Assembly (NCBI GenBank): GCA_902580335.1
Contig: CACHKE010000001.1
Span: forward strand, 62,001-126,000
Direction of reading: 5' to 3'
From: an uncultured Pelagibacteraceae bacterium
GTDB taxonomy: Bacteria > Pseudomonadota > Alphaproteobacteria > Pelagibacterales > Pelagibacteraceae
Length of the DNA: 64,000 nt
Part shown: piece after piece, positions 30,853-40,363 of the stretch
How the letters are laid out: every line of letters begins with the position of its first letter
How positions within the stretch are numbered: the first letter of the stretch is position 1
The notes under the pieces: generated by a model
Databases searched by the model: none
What the model saw: the letters and a program-made list of their open reading frames with translations, nothing else
Told to the model about the DNA's origin: nothing
Translations under genes and position numbers: made by a program

Positions 30853-31791
30853 ATGAAAAATCTTAAAAAATTAAAAGGAGACGCGTCACATAGAAAGTTT
30901 TTTAGAAAAAAATCCAATTATGGTAATTCTATTGTTATTCAAGCAAAAAAGGATAAATTTAAAAATCTTCTTGTTTATGATGCAATTAGTAAGATTTTAA
31001 ATAAAAACAAAGTTCTAGCTCCAAAATTATATCTAGAGAATTATAAGAATAATTATATTGAAGTTGAGGATTTTGGAAATAAGACACTTTTTCAAATTTT
31101 AAAGAAAAGTAAAAATAAAAAATTATTATATTTTAAAGATATAATAAAATTGCTTAATCAAATACAGTCAATAAAAGATAAAAAAATAAGAAATTTTAGA
31201 AATAAATATTATCGAATACCTGATTATAAAAATGAAATATTAATTCAGGAAGCTAATTTATTTTGTGATTGGTATGTGAAAAAAAATTTGTCAAAAAATA
31301 AGAGACAAGACTTTAGTAAAAAGTTTAAAAAAATAATTAAAACTTTATCTTTATGTCTCAAGATGAAAAAAAATGTATTTGTTCATAGGGATTTTCATGT
31401 ATCAAATTTAATGCTTGTTAATAACAGAATAGGTGTAATTGATAGTCAAGATGCTTTAATAGGAAATAGAACTTATGATTTAGCTTCTTTAGTCGATGAT
31501 GTAAGATTAAAAACCTCAAAAGTTCTAAAAAAAAAGATTTTTAATTTTTATATAGGTACTCAAAAAAAAATTGATAAGAAAAAAATAAAAAATGATTTTG
31601 AAATTTTATCTATTTTAAGAAACCTGAAAATAATTGGAATATTTACACGTCTGGCAATCCGAGATAAAAAAAAGGATTATTTAAAATTAATACCTTATGC
31701 GTGGGAATTGATTTCTTTAAGAATCAATGAAAATGAAATTTTCTTAGATTTAAAAAAATTACTAAATGATAATTTTAAAAAAAATTTATGA
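30853..31791 (+). CDS. amgK: AmgK-like sugar kinase (APH fold)
   Basis: Aminoglycoside-phosphotransferase-fold kinase (312 aa). In Pseudomonas the homologue AmgK phosphorylates MurNAc/GlcNAc at the anomeric carbon, recycling peptidoglycan sugars to UDP-MurNAc without passing through glycolysis. The catalytic loop FVHRDFHVSNLML (about 176-188) and VIDSQDALIGNRTYDLASL (metal-binding DSQD) are clear. The stop overlaps the murU start by four bases (ATGA), the expected partner. Function is inferred from the pair. Confidence 0.83.
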   Translation: MKNLKKLKGDASHRKFFRKKSNYGNSIVIQAKKDKFKNLLVYDAISKILNKNKVLAPKLYLENYKNNYIEVEDFGNKTLFQILKKSKNKKLLYFKDIIKLLNQIQSIKDKKIRNFRNKYYRIPDYKNEILIQEANLFCDWYVKKNLSKNKRQDFSKKFKKIIKTLSLCLKMKKNVFVHRDFHVSNLMLVNNRIGVIDSQDALIGNRTYDLASLVDDVRLKTSKVLKKKIFNFYIGTQKKIDKKKIKNDFEILSILRNLKIIGIFTRLAIRDKKKDYLKLIPYAWELISLRINENEIFLDLKKLLNDNFKKNL

Positions 31792-32477
31792 AAATTAATA
31801 ATGCTTTTATTCTCTGTGCTGGATTTGGCAAAAGACTAAATCCTTTAACACTTGAAAAACCCAAACCATTACTTCAGATCAAAAATCAAACAATTTTAGA
31901 GGATTGTATTAATACTGTAATAAAACTGAAAGTTGAAAATATTTTTTTAAATACTTTTTATTTAAGTGACCAAATTATTGACTTTTTTAAAAATAAAAAT
32001 TTTTCAGTAAAAATAAAAATTATAGAGGACGGTAAAGAAATTTTAGATACTGGTGGAGGAATTTTAAATTTGATCAACCACTCAGATTGTGAAGATTTTT
32101 TTGTTTTTAATCCTGATACTATTTGGAATGAGAATCATGTGAGTGAAATTAATGATATGCAAAAATATTATTTTCAAAATAAATTAAATAATATTCTTTT
32201 ATTAGTTAATAAAAAACTAAGTTTTGATAATAACTTAAAGGGCGATTTTGATTTAGAAGATAATATAATTAAACAAAGTTTTGAAAAAAACTTTATATAT
32301 ACTGGTTGTCAAATTTTGAATAAAAACTTATTTAATGAATATGAGGTAGAAAACTTCTCAATTGCTAAAATTTGGAATAAATTATTAATGAAACAACAGT
32401 TAAATGGATTTGAGAGTACCAATAAATTTCACCATTTAACGAACTTAGAAATTTTTAAAAAACTAAAAGGTTCTTAG
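31788..32477 (+). CDS. murU: MurNAc-1-phosphate uridylyltransferase MurU-like
   Basis: Sugar nucleotidyltransferase (229 aa) with the signature CAGFGKRLNPLTLEKPKPLL at residues 11-30 and ILDTGGGILNL. The VFNPDTIWNENH segment has the metal-binding Asp. As MurU it would make UDP-MurNAc from the AmgK product. It overlaps amgK by four bases and the convergent gpmA by 23 bases. In many relatives addB-addA follow this pair; here the run ends at gpmA. Confidence 0.83.
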   Translation: MKINNAFILCAGFGKRLNPLTLEKPKPLLQIKNQTILEDCINTVIKLKVENIFLNTFYLSDQIIDFFKNKNFSVKIKIIEDGKEILDTGGGILNLINHSDCEDFFVFNPDTIWNENHVSEINDMQKYYFQNKLNNILLLVNKKLSFDNNLKGDFDLEDNIIKQSFEKNFIYTGCQILNKNLFNEYEVENFSIAKIWNKLLMKQQLNGFESTNKFHHLTNLEIFKKLKGS

Positions 32478-33168
32478 ATCTCTCTTTATCTAGATATTTA
32501 CATTCATTTATTTTCAAATTTTCACCGAAATTGATTATTAAGGGATTTCCTGTTGGAATTTCTAAACTTGTGATTTGATTGTTATCTAAATTGAACAGGT
32601 ATTTACATAAAGCTCTTATGGAGTTTCCGTGTGCTGTAATTAATATATTTTTATTTATTAGTTTAGGCTGTATTTCATTTTTGAAATACTCCAAAACTCT
32701 GTTGTATGTATCTTTTAAAGACTCTGTGTCAGGAATGAGCTCTTTAGGGATTTCCTCATATGTTTCAATATTTAGGGGATGATAAGAGCTTTCTCTACTT
32801 AGTTTTCCAGGTTTGATATCCCAAGATCTTCGGAATTCAAAAACTTTATCTTCACCAATTTTTTTTGCAGTCTCAGTTTTATTTAACCCTGTAAGCTCAC
32901 CATAGTGTCTTTCGTTTAGCTGCCATGCTCTTACAAAATCCTTTTTTGATTTTAATACTTTTTGTATTATTTTAAGAGTATGGTTTGCTCTCACTTGAAA
33001 CGAAGAATAATAAAAATCTATATTTATATTTTGATTTTTGATAAGTAAACCAGCTTTCTCAGCTTCTATTTTACCTTGATCTGTAAGATCAACATCAACC
33101 CAACCGGTGAATCTTTTTTCAAGATTCCAAATACTCTGACCATGTCTTACTAATATTAAAAAACTCAT
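32455..33168 (-). CDS. gpmA: 2,3-bisphosphoglycerate-dependent phosphoglycerate mutase
   Basis: Interconverts 3- and 2-phosphoglycerate (237 aa). The catalytic histidine motif LVRHGQSIWNLEKRFTGW is at the N-terminus (His9). ERHYGELTGLNK and the second histidine in ITAHGNSIRALCKYL follow. The YHPLNIETYEEIPKELIPDTESL segment is the dPGM-specific region. Single gene, divergent from the VanZ-like gene. Confidence 0.95.
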   Translation of the reverse strand: MSFLILVRHGQSIWNLEKRFTGWVDVDLTDQGKIEAEKAGLLIKNQNINIDFYYSSFQVRANHTLKIIQKVLKSKKDFVRAWQLNERHYGELTGLNKTETAKKIGEDKVFEFRRSWDIKPGKLSRESSYHPLNIETYEEIPKELIPDTESLKDTYNRVLEYFKNEIQPKLINKNILITAHGNSIRALCKYLFNLDNNQITSLEIPTGNPLIINFGENLKINECKYLDKERSKNLLVF

Positions 33169-33212
33169 CTTGTCATATCTAAAAATTATTTATAAAAAAA
33201 TCATTTAACTAA

Positions 33213-33608
33213 ATGTCAAAATTTTTTTCTACATATAAAGTAATATTTTATATAATTAATGTCCTTTTAATTATTTTATATCTATATCCTGGAAGTCTAT
33301 TAGGCTGGATAATTTATGACAATAAAAGTATACAACCTCAAATAACACCAGATTTTGTTATATCATCAAATCATTTTTATGTATTTGTTTTAATTTCAAT
33401 TATTGGTTTTTTAACTTTTGCTAATTCCAATAAAAATATCTTATTATTATTATATTTAATTTTTCTTTCTATAGCGCTTGAAATTTTTCACCTATTAATA
33501 CCTGAGAGAACTTTTCAATGGTCTGATTTATTTGGAAATTTATTGGGTGTTATTGTTGTAATTCTTCTTAATAATTTTATAAATAAATATGGTAGATTTA
33601 AAAAATAA
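33213..33608 (+). CDS. VanZ-like small membrane protein
   Basis: 131-residue membrane protein with about four hydrophobic segments. The last part, ALEIFHLLIPERTFQWSDLFGNLLGVIVV, has the pattern (E..H...P.R...W.D...N..G) of VanZ-like proteins, whose role outside glycopeptide resistance is not known. The stop overlaps the next gene by 20 bases, so the two are probably translated together. Confidence 0.65.
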   Translation: MSKFFSTYKVIFYIINVLLIILYLYPGSLLGWIIYDNKSIQPQITPDFVISSNHFYVFVLISIIGFLTFANSNKNILLLLYLIFLSIALEIFHLLIPERTFQWSDLFGNLLGVIVVILLNNFINKYGRFKK

Positions 33609-34188
33609 ATTATTAATTTTTATTTATTTTTTTACAATCGGCTGCTCATCAATTCCATCAAACACTTCTAACAGTTGTTCAATTTTTAGCGAAAGATATC
33701 TATGGTATAAACATACCAAAAAAGTTGAGCAAAAGTGGGGCACACCTATTTATATTCAATTAGCAATAATAAAAATGGAGTCTGATTTTGATTGGCTTGC
33801 TAAACCGGCAAGACAAAAAATTTTTAAAGTGATACCTTATAAACGACCCTCTAGTTCTTTTGGCTATTCGCAAGCAATTAAAGGAACTTGGGAGCAATAT
33901 AAAAAAGAAACTGGTAATAAATTAGCAACAAGAGCAAGATTTAAAGACAGTGTTGACTTCATTGGATGGTATACAAATAAATCAGAAAACATTTTAAAGA
34001 TATCAAAGAAAGATGCTTTCAAACAGTATCTTGCATATCACGAAGGATGGGGAAATTATAAAAATTATAAAAAAAATAAAAAAGTAATTGGACTAGCTAA
34101 AAAAGTTGAGAGACAATCTAATAAATACAAAAATCAATTATTAAAATGTAAAAGTAAATTAAATAAAAAAAAATATATTATTTTTTAG
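33589..34188 (+). CDS. Lytic-transglycosylase-like lipoprotein
   Basis: 199 aa. An N-terminal hydrophobic segment ends in a lipobox-like FTIGC (Cys at about residue 19), so it is probably a lipoprotein. The core IQLAIIKMESDFDWLAKPAR, then SSFGYSQAIKGTWEQYK, carries the Glu-Ser and GYSQ pattern of SLT-type lysozyme-like domains. LAYHEGWGNYK then follows, matching the third conserved block. Predicted to cleave glycan strands. It overlaps the convergent RND gene by 11 bases. Confidence 0.7.
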   Translation: MVDLKNKLLIFIYFFTIGCSSIPSNTSNSCSIFSERYLWYKHTKKVEQKWGTPIYIQLAIIKMESDFDWLAKPARQKIFKVIPYKRPSSSFGYSQAIKGTWEQYKKETGNKLATRARFKDSVDFIGWYTNKSENILKISKKDAFKQYLAYHEGWGNYKNYKKNKKVIGLAKKVERQSNKYKNQLLKCKSKLNKKKYIIF

Positions 34189-37100
34189 ATAATTCTTTTT
34201 TTAGTTCTAAGTCAACTATATCAATCCTTTTAGTATTTTTTGCTAATGCGAGATACATTGAAGGAGTGACATATAAAGTAAAGAAAGTTGAAATAATCAT
34301 TCCTCCTAATATTGTAGAACCAACTGCTAATCTTGAACCCTCTCCTGCACCTGGACCAAAATTTCCAATTACTAATGGCATCATTGCAATCATCGTACTC
34401 AGTGATGTCATTATAATTGGTCTAAACCGAACAGCGCACGCTTCTTTAACAGCTAATTCAATAGTTTTTCCACTAGATCTAATTTGGTTTGCGTAATCTA
34501 CAATTAAAATACTATTTTTAGTTGAGATACCTATTAGTATAATTAATGCTATTTGAGAAAAAATATTTACTGAGCTATTTAAAAATAAAATAAACACTAA
34601 TCCTCCAAAAATAGCCAAAGGCACAGTTAAGATTATTACAAATGGATGAACGAATGAGTTGAATGTTGCAGCCATAACCAAATAAGCAGTTAGTAAAGCT
34701 AAAGCAAAAATTATAAATAATTCATTACTTGTTTCTTTTATTTCCTCTGATTTTCCCTTCCAAGTAATTTGGTTTTCTGGTGCTAAATCAACCATCACAT
34801 TTTCGAAGTATTTAATCGCTTCTGTTAATGTATAACCCTCACTAATATTTGCAGAAATTGTTACAGCCCGTTGTCTATTATATCTAGCAAGTTCTTTTGC
34901 TGAACCTTCTTCCTTAAAACTAACAAGATTTGCTAAAGATATTAATTTTCCATTGGTTTCAGAGCGAACAAATATTTTCGTAACACCCTCTTTATTTCGT
35001 CGATCAGATAAATATTGTTGAACAATTATTGGATATTCTTTGCCTAGTTTATTAAAAGTCGTTATTTTTTTACCCCCATAAAGTGTTTCAAGTGTTTCAC
35101 CAATTGATTTAGTTGAGACACCTAGATCTTTGGCTTTATTTTTATTTATTATTAATTTTACCTCTGGTTTGTTTCGATTGTAATCGGACTCAATTCTTGA
35201 GAGATTTTTATTAGATCTGAGGGTTCGTATAACTTTTTTTTGTATCGCCTCAAGTTCCTCATAAGTATTTCCATAAATTACCATTTGAACTGGTTTGTTG
35301 TAATTTGATACTCTTATAGATTGAGGAGATATAGGAAAAGCTAGGGCTTGGGGTAAAGTTACTATTTTCCCAATCGCTTCTCTAAGAACAACTTGTTGAC
35401 CTTTTTTACGATTTTTCCAATCATCAAGGAGAGCGATTATTATAAAACTATTATATGAATTAGCTGAATTTCCAAATCCTGGAACACGCATTATAAATCT
35501 TGAATATGGACTATCCTCAGCTTGTAGCAAAGGAATAAGTCTTGCCTCTACTTTTTGAGCTTGTTCTTGAGTATATTCAAAAGAACTTCCCTCATCAGTT
35601 GAGCCAATTATTAGATATGCTCCTCGATCCTCCATAGGCAAAAGTTCTTTTTTTGAGAAACTAAATAAAAGCACTGAAGCAATTATTATAAAAACAATAA
35701 AAAAACTTACAGTTTTAGTTTTATTAATAACGTTCACTAAAGTTTCCTCATAAAATTTTGCGAAGTTGGAAAAAATTTTTTCAAATTTTTGAATAAAAAT
35801 TTTTTTTGATTTTTTTTTGTATAAAAATTTACTTGCAAGCATTGGTGACAAAGTTAATGCAACAAAAGAAGAAACTACAATCGAAAAAGATAATGCAATC
35901 GCTGTTTCTCTAAATAATGTTCCAGAAATTCCCTCAATAAATATTAACGGTAAGAAAACTGCTACTAAAATTAGTGTTGTAGCAACGATAGCAAAAGAAA
36001 TTTGTTTAGAGCCTTTATAAGCTGCAACGAGCGGGGTCTCACCATTCTCTATTCGTCTGTATATCGCATCTGTCATAATTACTGAGTCGTCTGTGATTAT
36101 CCCAATCGCTAAAATAAAACTTAAAAGGACAAAAATATTAATAGAAAGACCAAATATGTATAAGCCTAGAAAGGATGCTATTAAACTCACGGGTAGTGCA
36201 ATAGCAGGTACGATGACTGCCTTTAAATTCCCTAAAAATAAATAAATTATCAATACAACTAAGACAAACGCAATGACCAAAGTTTTATATACTTCTTCAA
36301 TTGCAGCCTCAACATAGTTAGCTCTATTGAACGAAACCCTTAAATCCAATTCTTCTGGTAAAGATTTTTTTACTTCAACAATTTTTTTTTTGATATCATT
36401 TGAAAGCTCTACCGTTGAAGCACCACTTCTTGCATAGATACCTATTCCTACGGTTTTCAAATTTATTTGATCTTTAGTTTGAGCTTTAAAAAGAGTTTTC
36501 TCTGATACTGGACCGAATTCAACGTTTGCTACGTCTGATAATTGAATTACACGATTACTAGTTTTTTTGATGGGTATTTGCTTTATAGTTTCAATATCGT
36601 TGTATGATTTATCTAGATTTAGTGTCAAGTCGATATTATCTGCTTCTAAGGTTCCTGCAGGCAAACTTACATTTTCTCCACGAATTGCAAATTCAACTTC
36701 TTTAATAGTTAAATCATTAGCTGCAAGTTTAATAGGATCAACCCAAACTCTAATGCTTAATTCTCTTAATCCACCAACCCTTATTCTTCCAACATTTTTA
36801 ACACTTGAAAATTGGTCTACAAGATATCTCTCCGCATAATCTCCTAACTCAAGGTCGCTCCATGAAGATGAGGATAATGACAGCCACATTGTTGTTGTAA
36901 ACCCTGCAGCTCGTTTAAGTATTTGTGGTGGATCTGACTCTGTTGGCAAGTTATCCACTACTCTTGCAACTCTTTCTCTTATATCATTGGCAGCATTATC
37001 TAGATCAATACTCGTATCAAACTCGACATTAATTGTACTTCTTCCATTTTCAGATTTGGAGTCTATATTTTTTATACCCTCTGCCCCACCAATAACATCT

Positions 37101-37306
37101 TCAACAACTTGTGTGACCTCTTGATCTACTATTGAAGCTGATGCAGACTTGTAGTCTACTTGAACTTGAACAACAGGTGGTTGAATTCCATTTGGCAATT
37201 CTCTAACGGGCAATTTCCAAAAAACAAATAAACCAAATATGATCAGTATCAGTGACATAACCCAAGATACCGTCGGTCTTTTAATACTTAATTCAGTAAT
37301 AAACAT
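34178..37306 (-). CDS. RND-family efflux permease (HAE1/AcrB type)
   Basis: Large inner-membrane proton-driven exporter (1042 aa, full length), with the 1+5+1+5 helix pattern of the family. The first helix is followed by RELPNGIQPPVVQVQVDYKSAS-type periplasmic sequence; the proton-relay pair is the Asp-Asp in IGIITDDSVIMTDAIYRR. The second half repeats ILIGISTKNSILIVDYANQI. It overlaps the upstream membrane-fusion gene by one base. No TolC-type outer-membrane gene lies nearby. Substrate is unknown; multidrug, lipid or solvent export are options. Confidence 0.9.
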   Translation of the reverse strand: MFITELSIKRPTVSWVMSLILIIFGLFVFWKLPVRELPNGIQPPVVQVQVDYKSASASIVDQEVTQVVEDVIGGAEGIKNIDSKSENGRSTINVEFDTSIDLDNAANDIRERVARVVDNLPTESDPPQILKRAAGFTTTMWLSLSSSSWSDLELGDYAERYLVDQFSSVKNVGRIRVGGLRELSIRVWVDPIKLAANDLTIKEVEFAIRGENVSLPAGTLEADNIDLTLNLDKSYNDIETIKQIPIKKTSNRVIQLSDVANVEFGPVSEKTLFKAQTKDQINLKTVGIGIYARSGASTVELSNDIKKKIVEVKKSLPEELDLRVSFNRANYVEAAIEEVYKTLVIAFVLVVLIIYLFLGNLKAVIVPAIALPVSLIASFLGLYIFGLSINIFVLLSFILAIGIITDDSVIMTDAIYRRIENGETPLVAAYKGSKQISFAIVATTLILVAVFLPLIFIEGISGTLFRETAIALSFSIVVSSFVALTLSPMLASKFLYKKKSKKIFIQKFEKIFSNFAKFYEETLVNVINKTKTVSFFIVFIIIASVLLFSFSKKELLPMEDRGAYLIIGSTDEGSSFEYTQEQAQKVEARLIPLLQAEDSPYSRFIMRVPGFGNSANSYNSFIIIALLDDWKNRKKGQQVVLREAIGKIVTLPQALAFPISPQSIRVSNYNKPVQMVIYGNTYEELEAIQKKVIRTLRSNKNLSRIESDYNRNKPEVKLIINKNKAKDLGVSTKSIGETLETLYGGKKITTFNKLGKEYPIIVQQYLSDRRNKEGVTKIFVRSETNGKLISLANLVSFKEEGSAKELARYNRQRAVTISANISEGYTLTEAIKYFENVMVDLAPENQITWKGKSEEIKETSNELFIIFALALLTAYLVMAATFNSFVHPFVIILTVPLAIFGGLVFILFLNSSVNIFSQIALIILIGISTKNSILIVDYANQIRSSGKTIELAVKEACAVRFRPIIMTSLSTMIAMMPLVIGNFGPGAGEGSRLAVGSTILGGMIISTFFTLYVTPSMYLALAKNTKRIDIVDLELKKELSKK

Positions 37307-38175
37307 TATTTATTAATAGGTTTTATTTTTCCACGAGGCCTTACCTTTTTTAGACCCTCAGCTACAATTATATCACCCGCGATTAAGCCTGAAATTATTT
37401 CAATGTTACTATCGCCTCTAAGGCCAGTTTTTACCTCAGTTTTATTTGCAATATTTTCTGCACTAATTTTGTAAACATATGATTTATCGCCCTCTATCAT
37501 CACACTTGTATCAGGTACACTTAAAGAATTTCTCAAATCAAATTTTACTCTTACCTCTAAAAGTGAACCTGAAATTAATTCTAAATTTTCGTTTTTCACT
37601 TTTATTCTTGATAATAAACTTCTGGTGTCCGCATTTATTCTGCTTGAAACAAAATCTATTTCACCTGAAAAAGTTTTATCTTTAAAACTAGATAAGGTAA
37701 CTTCGACTGGAAGACCTTTTTCTATAAATGTAGAGTAGCTTTCTGGAATTTTAATATCTGAGTAAATTATTGAGTTATCATCAAGTGTAATGATAAATAT
37801 GTTATTTGAAACAAGAATGTCCTCAGTTAAACCTGTGTAGCCAAGAACCCCACTAAATGGAGCCAATATATCCCCACTTTTTAATTTAATTAAAACATCT
37901 CCTTTTTTAACAAAATTCTTAAGTTTTAAATCCTCAAAAAGATCATCTTTTTTAATCTTAAAAGTTTTTGATTTTTTAGAAATTGCTGTACCATAAGTTT
38001 CTATTTGTTCAGAGAATTCTTTTTCAATAACCTTAGTTACAATTATTCCTGGTGGTGGCCTCTTACTGAATTTTTTTTTAAAATGATTGCCAATCATGTA
38101 TCTTCCAACAATTACAATTGTAATTATTAAAAAAAACACAAATATTATTGAAAATGTTTTCGTAGATCTTTTCAT
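37306..38175 (-). CDS. RND efflux periplasmic adaptor (membrane fusion protein)
   Basis: 289 aa, with an N-terminal membrane anchor (about 8-27), a lipoyl/barrel-sandwich part (FVKKGDVLIKLKSGDILAPFSGVLG) and a beta-barrel region. It is shorter than most AcrA/MexE adaptors (about 350-400 aa). The coiled-coil hairpin between the two lipoyl halves seems to be almost absent: the halves are joined directly within residues 87-110. That hairpin normally contacts TolC. It is the first gene of the pump operon. Confidence 0.85.
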   Translation of the reverse strand: MKRSTKTFSIIFVFFLIITIVIVGRYMIGNHFKKKFSKRPPPGIIVTKVIEKEFSEQIETYGTAISKKSKTFKIKKDDLFEDLKLKNFVKKGDVLIKLKSGDILAPFSGVLGYTGLTEDILVSNNIFIITLDDNSIIYSDIKIPESYSTFIEKGLPVEVTLSSFKDKTFSGEIDFVSSRINADTRSLLSRIKVKNENLELISGSLLEVRVKFDLRNSLSVPDTSVMIEGDKSYVYKISAENIANKTEVKTGLRGDSNIEIISGLIAGDIIVAEGLKKVRPRGKIKPINK

Positions 38176-38182
38176 ATTAAAT

Positions 38183-38998
38183 TTAAATTAATCCGTATTC
38201 AGCCCAAGAGCCATCATATATACAAGGAAGATATTTATCATTAATTAAAGAATAAGCTAGTGCCAAAACACACGCTGTAACACCTGAACCACATGAAAAA
38301 ACAATCTTTTTTTGCTCTAAATTTTCAGTGCTTGTTTTAAAAATTTCTTTAAGCTGATCTTTATTTTTAAAAGTTTTATCGTCATTTAGACAGTCATTAA
38401 ACGGTATACAAAAAGAGTTTTTTATACATCCGCTTCTAAGACCTTTTCTGGGTTCAGGGATTTTACCTTCAAATCTTTCTCTACTTCGAGCATCAATTAA
38501 TGTGAATATTTTTTCGTTTATATTTTTATCAATTGCTTGTTTACTCTTAACAAGATCTTTTCTCTCGCTACTTTTATAGTCTGATTTATCTATATTTGAA
38601 ATTTCATCAGTTACTTTCTTTTTTTCTTTAAGCCATTTCTTTAAACCACCATTTAAAACATTTATCAATTTTGGATCATGTCCGTAATAAATAAAATTAA
38701 ACCAACCACGACATGAGCTTATAACATCTGAATTATCATAGATGACTATTTTATCATTTTTTTTAATTCCCATATTTGAAACAATTTTATCCCAACTCAT
38801 TTGGTCAACTAACATATGTGGTAAAGCAGTGTCTTTTCTTGAATTTTCGTCTATATCAAAAAAAATTGCGCTTGGTATATGAAGGGATTTATATTCCTCA
38901 AATCCATTTCTTTGCGTTTGAGGCATATGCCAAGAGCAGTCAATAATTTTCACCTTAGTAAGGTTTTTTTCTAACCAATCAGTTTCAACTAAAGACAT
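38183..38998 (-). CDS. sseA: 3-mercaptopyruvate / thiosulfate sulfurtransferase
   Basis: Two-domain rhodanese (271 aa). The N-terminal inactive domain has HIPSAIFFDID. The C-terminal domain has IDARSRERFEG and the active-site loop SCGSGVTAC with Cys236; the CGSGVTA loop is typical of mercaptopyruvate sulfurtransferases. It moves sulfur to thiols or cyanide and takes part in cysteine breakdown. One base separates it from msrA upstream. Confidence 0.92.
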   Translation of the reverse strand: MSLVETDWLEKNLTKVKIIDCSWHMPQTQRNGFEEYKSLHIPSAIFFDIDENSRKDTALPHMLVDQMSWDKIVSNMGIKKNDKIVIYDNSDVISSCRGWFNFIYYGHDPKLINVLNGGLKKWLKEKKKVTDEISNIDKSDYKSSERKDLVKSKQAIDKNINEKIFTLIDARSRERFEGKIPEPRKGLRSGCIKNSFCIPFNDCLNDDKTFKNKDQLKEIFKTSTENLEQKKIVFSCGSGVTACVLALAYSLINDKYLPCIYDGSWAEYGLI

Positions 38999-38999
38999 G

Positions 39000-39443
39000 T
39001 TATCGCTTTTCCAAGTATTTTTGATGATATTCCTCAGCTGGACAGTAATTTTTAAGTAAAGATATTTTTGTTACAACTTTTCCAGATAAACGTTCGTTCA
39101 CTTCATTTAATACCTTCTCAGCAATCATTTTTTGATTGTCATTTAGATAAAATATTTCACTTCTATACTGAGTTCCAAAATCTGGTCCTTGAGAATTTAG
39201 AGTAGTCGGATCATGAATTTGAAAAAATATTTTTAAAATTTTTTCGTAAGAGATAATTTTTTCATCAAAATCTAGTTTAACCACCTCAGCATGATTTGTA
39301 TTACCAGTGCAAACCTCTTTATATGTGGTAATAGAGCTATTACCTCCACAGTAACCAACTTCTGTTTTGATTATGCCATCTATTTTACTGAATTTAATTT
39401 CAGGTCCCCAAAAACATCCAAGTGCTAAAACAGCTATTTCCAT
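39000..39443 (-). CDS. msrA: Peptide-methionine (S)-S-oxide reductase
   Basis: Repairs oxidised methionine in proteins. It is 147 aa, a short form. The catalytic cysteine is Cys10 in LGCFWGPE, followed by VGYCGG, NHAEVVKLDFD, FFQIHDPTT and GTQYRSEIFYLN. The end CPAEEYHQKYL carries the likely recycling cysteine. It is paired with sseA. Confidence 0.95.
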   Translation of the reverse strand: MEIAVLALGCFWGPEIKFSKIDGIIKTEVGYCGGNSSITTYKEVCTGNTNHAEVVKLDFDEKIISYEKILKIFFQIHDPTTLNSQGPDFGTQYRSEIFYLNDNQKMIAEKVLNEVNERLSGKVVTKISLLKNYCPAEEYHQKYLEKR

Positions 39444-39478
39444 TGAATAAGATTTAATTTAATTTACAAATTATTCAT

Positions 39479-40363
39479 ATGCTAAGTAAAAATCAATTGG
39501 GATTTTTGTACATGTTTTTGTCCATTTGTGCATTTTCATTAATGGATTTAATTGTTAAGTGGTCTGTAGATTATCCTATTGGGCAGGTTTTGTTTTTTAG
39601 GGGTTTTTTCGGGATAATCTTTTATTTTTTTATAATTCCAAAAGAAAGATTTCATAATTTTTACAAAACTCAACGACCAGGATTGCATGCTTTAAGATGT
39701 GGCTCAGGATTAGTTGCTCTAATTGCAATATTTATTGCTTTAAGGCAGTTGCCATTAGCAACCGTTGTAAGCATTTCTTTTGCTGCTCCAATATTTACAA
39801 CAATATTATCTATTTTTCTATTAAATGAAAAAGTTGGAATCTTTAGGTGGTTAGCAGTTATCATAGGTTTTGTTGGAATTCTCATAATTACAGAACCTGG
39901 GATTACTGAATTAAACATTTATTATATTTTTCCGATTATATTTTGTTTAGGTCTATCTTATGTAGCCATAACTATTAGACAACTGTCAACTACCGAACCA
40001 GTGTGGTTAATTTCTTTTTATTTTTCCTTAGCAATTACATTATTAAGTTTTTTAACTATCCCTCAAGGCTGGGTTATGCCTACTTTAAATCATTTCATAC
40101 TTTTATCTTTGATAGGTATTTTTGGAGGTGTTGCAAACTTGTGGTTAAGTCAATCATATAAATTTTCAGAGGTTTCTTTAGTAACTCCCCTTAAATATTT
40201 GGCTTTAGTTTTCGCTATTATATTTGGATATTTCATTTGGGACGAGATACCCACGTTCAAAACGTTAATGGGGGCTTTATTGGTGATTTTTTCAACACTT
40301 ATAATCTTTAGACGGGAGATTTATAAGAAAAAAATTATAACATCTAGGTCAATTAATGAGTAA
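39479..40363 (+). CDS. DMT-superfamily transporter, EamA family
   Basis: 294-residue membrane protein with ten predicted helices and the duplicated EamA domain: FRGFFGIIFYFF and ATVVSISFAAPIFTTILSIFLLNEKVG in the first half, SLVTPLKYLALVFAIIFGYFIWDE in the second. The substrate cannot be read from sequence (amino acids, nucleosides or other metabolites are known for the family). It overlaps the glycosylase gene by eight bases. Confidence 0.88.
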   Translation: MLSKNQLGFLYMFLSICAFSLMDLIVKWSVDYPIGQVLFFRGFFGIIFYFFIIPKERFHNFYKTQRPGLHALRCGSGLVALIAIFIALRQLPLATVVSISFAAPIFTTILSIFLLNEKVGIFRWLAVIIGFVGILIITEPGITELNIYYIFPIIFCLGLSYVAITIRQLSTTEPVWLISFYFSLAITLLSFLTIPQGWVMPTLNHFILLSLIGIFGGVANLWLSQSYKFSEVSLVTPLKYLALVFAIIFGYFIWDEIPTFKTLMGALLVIFSTLIIFRREIYKKKIITSRSINE

